Below, piece after piece: positions 30,357-32,387 of a DNA stretch of 32,387 bases. The notes under the pieces are model-generated. The model did no database searches, had not been told where the DNA came from, and worked only from the letters and a program-made list of their open reading frames with translations. Position numbers and translations under genes: made by a program. The number at the start of each line of letters is the position of its first letter. Within the stretch, counting starts at the first letter, position 1. Origin of the DNA: Planctomycetota bacterium (GTDB lineage Bacteria; Planctomycetota; Phycisphaerae; Sedimentisphaerales; Anaerohalosphaeraceae); assembly GCA_016873215.1 (NCBI GenBank), contig VGXU01000028.1, positions 1-32,387 of the forward strand, in the 5' to 3' direction.

Positions 30357-30947
30357 TCAACTGTTTTCCGGTAAGTCGTTAAAATGCGGTATCTTAATGC
30401 TGTTTTCCGCTTCATCGGCCAACTGCCTGGCGTTTGCTTCAATCATCTCGTTTTGTTTTTGGCAATAATTAGCGGCATTTTCCAAAAAGCACATTCTTCT
30501 CTGTATCCGTTCAAAGTCGGTCGCAGCCTGTCGATATTGTGCTTGAATACCCAAAAGGCCAGAGGCTTTAATAAAACCATCTCTTGCGTGTTCCATTTCT
30601 TTGGTCGTCTCTCGTAACTGTCGCCGTGAGGACTTGACGTTATCGATAATTCTGGGGATAGGTTCCGCCGCAGCCGCAGCCGCCTTCAACAGCCCCAGGC
30701 CCGAAAGCCGGGTGTATTCCTCATGGTGTTTGTTGAACATCGCCATCCCAACACTGACCGCGTCAGCGGCCCGTCGTATCTGTTCAAACAAAAAATTAGT
30801 TTTTTCGACAACCGCCAATAACTGACCAAGACAAATCCTGTCTTTGTCGTCCAGGTCATCGCCGACATAATTGTCCGAAATGTACTTGCTGACGATTGAG
30901 TCCATCGCAGCCCCGGCATTTTTTGAAACAACATCCTGCTTACTCAT
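30357..30947 (-). CDS. Helical protein of the integrative element
   Basis: A protein of 196 aa from the ATG at 30947, with AAGGA upstream. It overlaps the end of the preceding HExxH gene by eight bases, so translation is coupled. The sequence is almost wholly alpha-helical and charged: an N-terminal part with MDSIVSKYISDNYVGDD, an Ala-rich middle (LLKAAAAAAEPIP) and long helices with Arg/Glu/Gln such as SSRRQLRETTKEMEHARDGF and RRMCFLENAANYCQKQNEMI. No signal peptide or membrane segment. I do not recognise it. As the third gene of an operon with two HExxH paralogues it could be their partner or substrate; that is only inference. Confidence 0.7.
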   Translation of the reverse strand: MSKQDVVSKNAGAAMDSIVSKYISDNYVGDDLDDKDRICLGQLLAVVEKTNFLFEQIRRAADAVSVGMAMFNKHHEEYTRLSGLGLLKAAAAAAEPIPRIIDNVKSSRRQLRETTKEMEHARDGFIKASGLLGIQAQYRQAATDFERIQRRMCFLENAANYCQKQNEMIEANARQLADEAENSIKIPHFNDLPENS

Positions 30948-31470
30948 AAATTTTCCTTTCAATTTTTTTATAATGCTTCAGTTTCTCGGCATCAAAGCCG
31001 AACAGTTCAATCCAGCTATTGCAATTATTTTCAACTTCTATTTTTTTATCATCATATTCCGACAGCTTAAAGGCCCCGATTGCAAACTGAAACTCGTGTG
31101 TCAACTCGTGGGCAATCAATGCCTCTGCGCCGTCGGTGTCCATCTCCATAATCATGTCGCTGCAAAAAAAATAGCCCGTGTCAAGGCGGAAAAACGCTGA
31201 CGGGGTGTTCGCGTTCTTTCGTTTTGAAAACTGCGAAAACCACCGTTGTCTGTTTGCAAGGATGATTTTGGGATAGTCCGTTACCAGTAACCGCCGCTGT
31301 CTCCATGCCGCCAGCAGGGTCCTTCGCACAAAAAAGGATAGCGATATCCAGACGCGGCAGAACAACTCTATAAACCGCCGCGCGTCTGTGGCAGAAACAC
31401 CAAAACACTCAACCGGGATTGCCCGCCGCCGCAGAACATGAATAAAAAAAACTATATCGGGTTTTTTCAT
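30940..31470 (-). CDS. Putative zinc metalloprotease-like protein (HExxH), copy 2
   Basis: A protein of 176 aa. Residues 117-125 read EALIAHELTH, a zinc-binding HExxH motif at 121-125, and about 20 residues later IEVENNCN could supply the third ligand, as in ImmA/IrrE-like proteins where HELGH is followed by ExEAN. It is a paralogue of the next upstream gene: shared are the RR.LL..WR.RR block, ILA..R, AFF...G.FF, ME.D and the end GFD. The ATG overlaps the stop of that gene (ATGA), and its own stop overlaps the next start. The N-terminal 60 residues are basic/hydrophobic but without a clear signal. Substrate unknown. Confidence 0.75.
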   Translation of the reverse strand: MKKPDIVFFIHVLRRRAIPVECFGVSATDARRFIELFCRVWISLSFFVRRTLLAAWRQRRLLVTDYPKIILANRQRWFSQFSKRKNANTPSAFFRLDTGYFFCSDMIMEMDTDGAEALIAHELTHEFQFAIGAFKLSEYDDKKIEVENNCNSWIELFGFDAEKLKHYKKIERKIYE

Positions 31471-32015
31471 ATTGCCGCCTTAGTCTTGCTGGACAAGCCC
31501 GTCCAGTTTTCATTTTGGGTGTCAAAGCTAAAACCGAGTACCCGGACCAGCTCATTACACTCTGCCTCAAGTTTCTCCTCACCCAGCTCATCCGCCGTTA
31601 GCCCCGCGTCGTCCAGGCAATCATGCGACAGCTCGTGAATGATAATCGACTCAATAAAGTCATCCGACTCGGCCATAATTTCCGCGCTAAAATAAAAGCC
31701 CGATTCGGGATGGAAAAAAGCCAAAGGCTTTTCGCGTCCTGGAGAACAATACCGTCGCGCGAAGGTCCGCTGCCCGGCCAAAATGACAAACGGATAGTAC
31801 AGATAAGCCGCTCGCCGCTTCCGCCAGCTTCTCAACAGATATCGCCTCGCATCAAACTCCATCGTCTCCCAGGCATGGATAAAAAGCGTTGCGAATCGAT
31901 TCGCATCCTCGCGCGAAACATTATACACGAGTAAAGGAATAGACTTGTGCCGCCGAACAGGTAATAAATAAAGCTGCTCAACCTCTATTTTCGGTTTCCT
32001 CTTTTTGGGCTTCAT
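31467..32015 (-). CDS. Putative zinc metalloprotease-like protein (HExxH), copy 1
   Basis: A protein of 182 aa from the ATG at 32015, with GGAG nine bases upstream; the longer in-frame reading to 32222 is not supported. The zinc motif HELSH is at residues 127-131 in ESIIIHELSHDCLDDAG, and KLEAECNEL (residues 148-156) matches the position of the third ligand in IrrE/ImmA-type peptidases. The N-terminus is Lys-rich (KPKKRKPK). Clear alignment over most of its length with the gene at 30940-31470 shows a tandem duplication followed by divergence. It is the first gene of a three-gene operon on the integrative element. A regulatory protease cutting a repressor is one idea; other metal-dependent functions are possible. 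Confidence 0.75.
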   Translation of the reverse strand: MKPKKRKPKIEVEQLYLLPVRRHKSIPLLVYNVSREDANRFATLFIHAWETMEFDARRYLLRSWRKRRAAYLYYPFVILAGQRTFARRYCSPGREKPLAFFHPESGFYFSAEIMAESDDFIESIIIHELSHDCLDDAGLTADELGEEKLEAECNELVRVLGFSFDTQNENWTGLSSKTKAAI

Positions 32016-32112
32016 TTTTTTAGTCTCCGTATCACAAACTAACAATCGGGTGTTTTTTTGCCCCGCGTCTTGACCGCATTGGCCGACCCTTCGGAAGGAC
32101 CCAAAAAACGCC

Positions 32113-32373
32113 TCACGGGGGGTCCACCTGGTTATTTTTTGGAGTCGGTGGTCGGAATTTTCCATATAACTCGCCGATTGATTTCGACGTGTCCATTGTT
32201 TGCTCTCGTCGTCGCAGTTCATCTATCTGGGCCTGTCGCTCTTTGGTCCTTTTTGGCTCGCCAGCGGCAGGGCCATCAGGCTCGCCCTGCCGCTTGCGGC
32301 TTTTTATATTCTTTAATGTATATTCTGTATCCCGCCCAGGCGGGACAGTACTGTCCCGCTCTGGCCTGGACAC
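32113..32373 (-). CDS. Possible small charged protein, maybe partial
   Basis: An open frame of 86 aa from a GTG at 32373; the frame stays open to the window edge, so the true start may lie outside. It is rich in Arg, Lys, Glu and Pro (ERQAQIDELRRREQTMD, then GKFRPPTPKN) and shows no known domain. It crosses a perfect 18-base palindrome, which argues that part of it may be regulatory sequence rather than coding. It lies about 100 bases before the HExxH operon on the same strand. Low certainty. Confidence 0.35.
   Translation of the reverse strand: MSRPERDSTVPPGRDTEYTLKNIKSRKRQGEPDGPAAGEPKRTKERQAQIDELRRREQTMDTSKSIGELYGKFRPPTPKNNQVDPP
32341..32358. repeat. Perfect 18-base palindrome
   Basis: cgggacagtactgtcccg is identical to its reverse complement. 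A second, overlapping inverted pair cccgcc-cag-g-cggg lies immediately to its left. Such a site could bind a dimeric regulator, for instance one that controls the HExxH operon downstream on the minus strand, or form a hairpin. Confidence 0.7.
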
Positions 32374-32387
32374 TAACGCGCAAAATC

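Larger units (their letters stand above)
28635..32387. mobile_element. Integrative element in tRNA-Val, left part
   Basis: It begins at the tRNA-Val attachment site and contains integrase, a small HTH gene, three overlapping accessory genes and part of a further open frame, all on the minus strand pointing to the tRNA. No phage structural, conjugation or replication gene is seen in this part. The other end lies beyond 32387, so size and type (prophage, ICE or satellite) are open. Confidence 0.75.

Noticed and set aside
31467-32222. 251 aa version of the first HExxH gene
   Set aside because: The extra N-terminus has no homology to the paralogue, overlaps another frame, and a good ribosome binding site stands before the ATG at 32015.
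1-32387. CRISPR arrays, rRNA genes, insertion sequences
   Set aside because: No regularly spaced identical repeats, no rRNA sequence and no transposase frame were seen on either strand.

Overview
The window looks like a chromosomal piece from a Planctomycetota bacterium, probably of the Phycisphaerae/Sedimentisphaerales type. This is inferred from gene content: an RNase HII-like protein with a DEAGYGP motif, a DUF6249 membrane protein, a standalone LigD phosphoesterase-like protein, DNA topoisomerase VI subunit B, a LexA of normal layout and planctomycete-style small conserved proteins. No rRNA gene is present, so the placement is not proven. Housekeeping promoters are easy to see: several genes have TTGNNN, 17 bp, TATNNT.

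Left end (1-2423): an AT-rich gene of foreign character, possibly a truncated HNH-type nuclease, is followed by about 1.3 kb of non-coding sequence with degenerate short repeats, two palindromic repeat elements and one perfect DnaA box.

Core metabolism and regulation (2424-10200): a small conserved protein, a thioredoxin-like lipoprotein, dapF, an RNase HII-like gene, a candidate structured RNA, a DUF6249 membrane protein divergent from an ECF sigma factor with a coupled membrane protein, lexA with an odd overlapping upstream gene, ispG, a glycyl-radical-enzyme tail fragment and tRNA-Arg(ACG).

Transport and catabolism (10201-19474): an OFA-type MFS carrier with acetyl-CoA synthetase; a LigD phosphoesterase-like protein; a secreted S46 dipeptidyl peptidase next to an OPT peptide transporter, which together form a plausible peptide-scavenging unit; and a CDF metal exporter.

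Minus-strand operons (18569-25646): topoisomerase VI B, phosphohexomutase and CDF are tightly packed, and the two downstream genes overlap by a GTGA start/stop. A second run is DUF2752 membrane protein, lipoprotein, serA. Then come a divergent inositol-monophosphatase-like gene and several small minus-strand genes (ACT-like, DUF2007, C_GCAxxG_C_C, coiled-coil).

Right end (28602-32387): an integrative element sits in tRNA-Val(CAC). The tyrosine recombinase reads into the tRNA gene and takes its last 13 codons and stop from it. Behind it lie a small HTH gene with a promoter that predicts a leaderless mRNA, a long hairpin, and an overlapping three-gene operon encoding two paralogous HExxH proteins with an IrrE/ImmA-like spacing of metal ligands plus a helical protein. 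The far end of the element is outside the window. This operon is the best candidate for an undescribed system.
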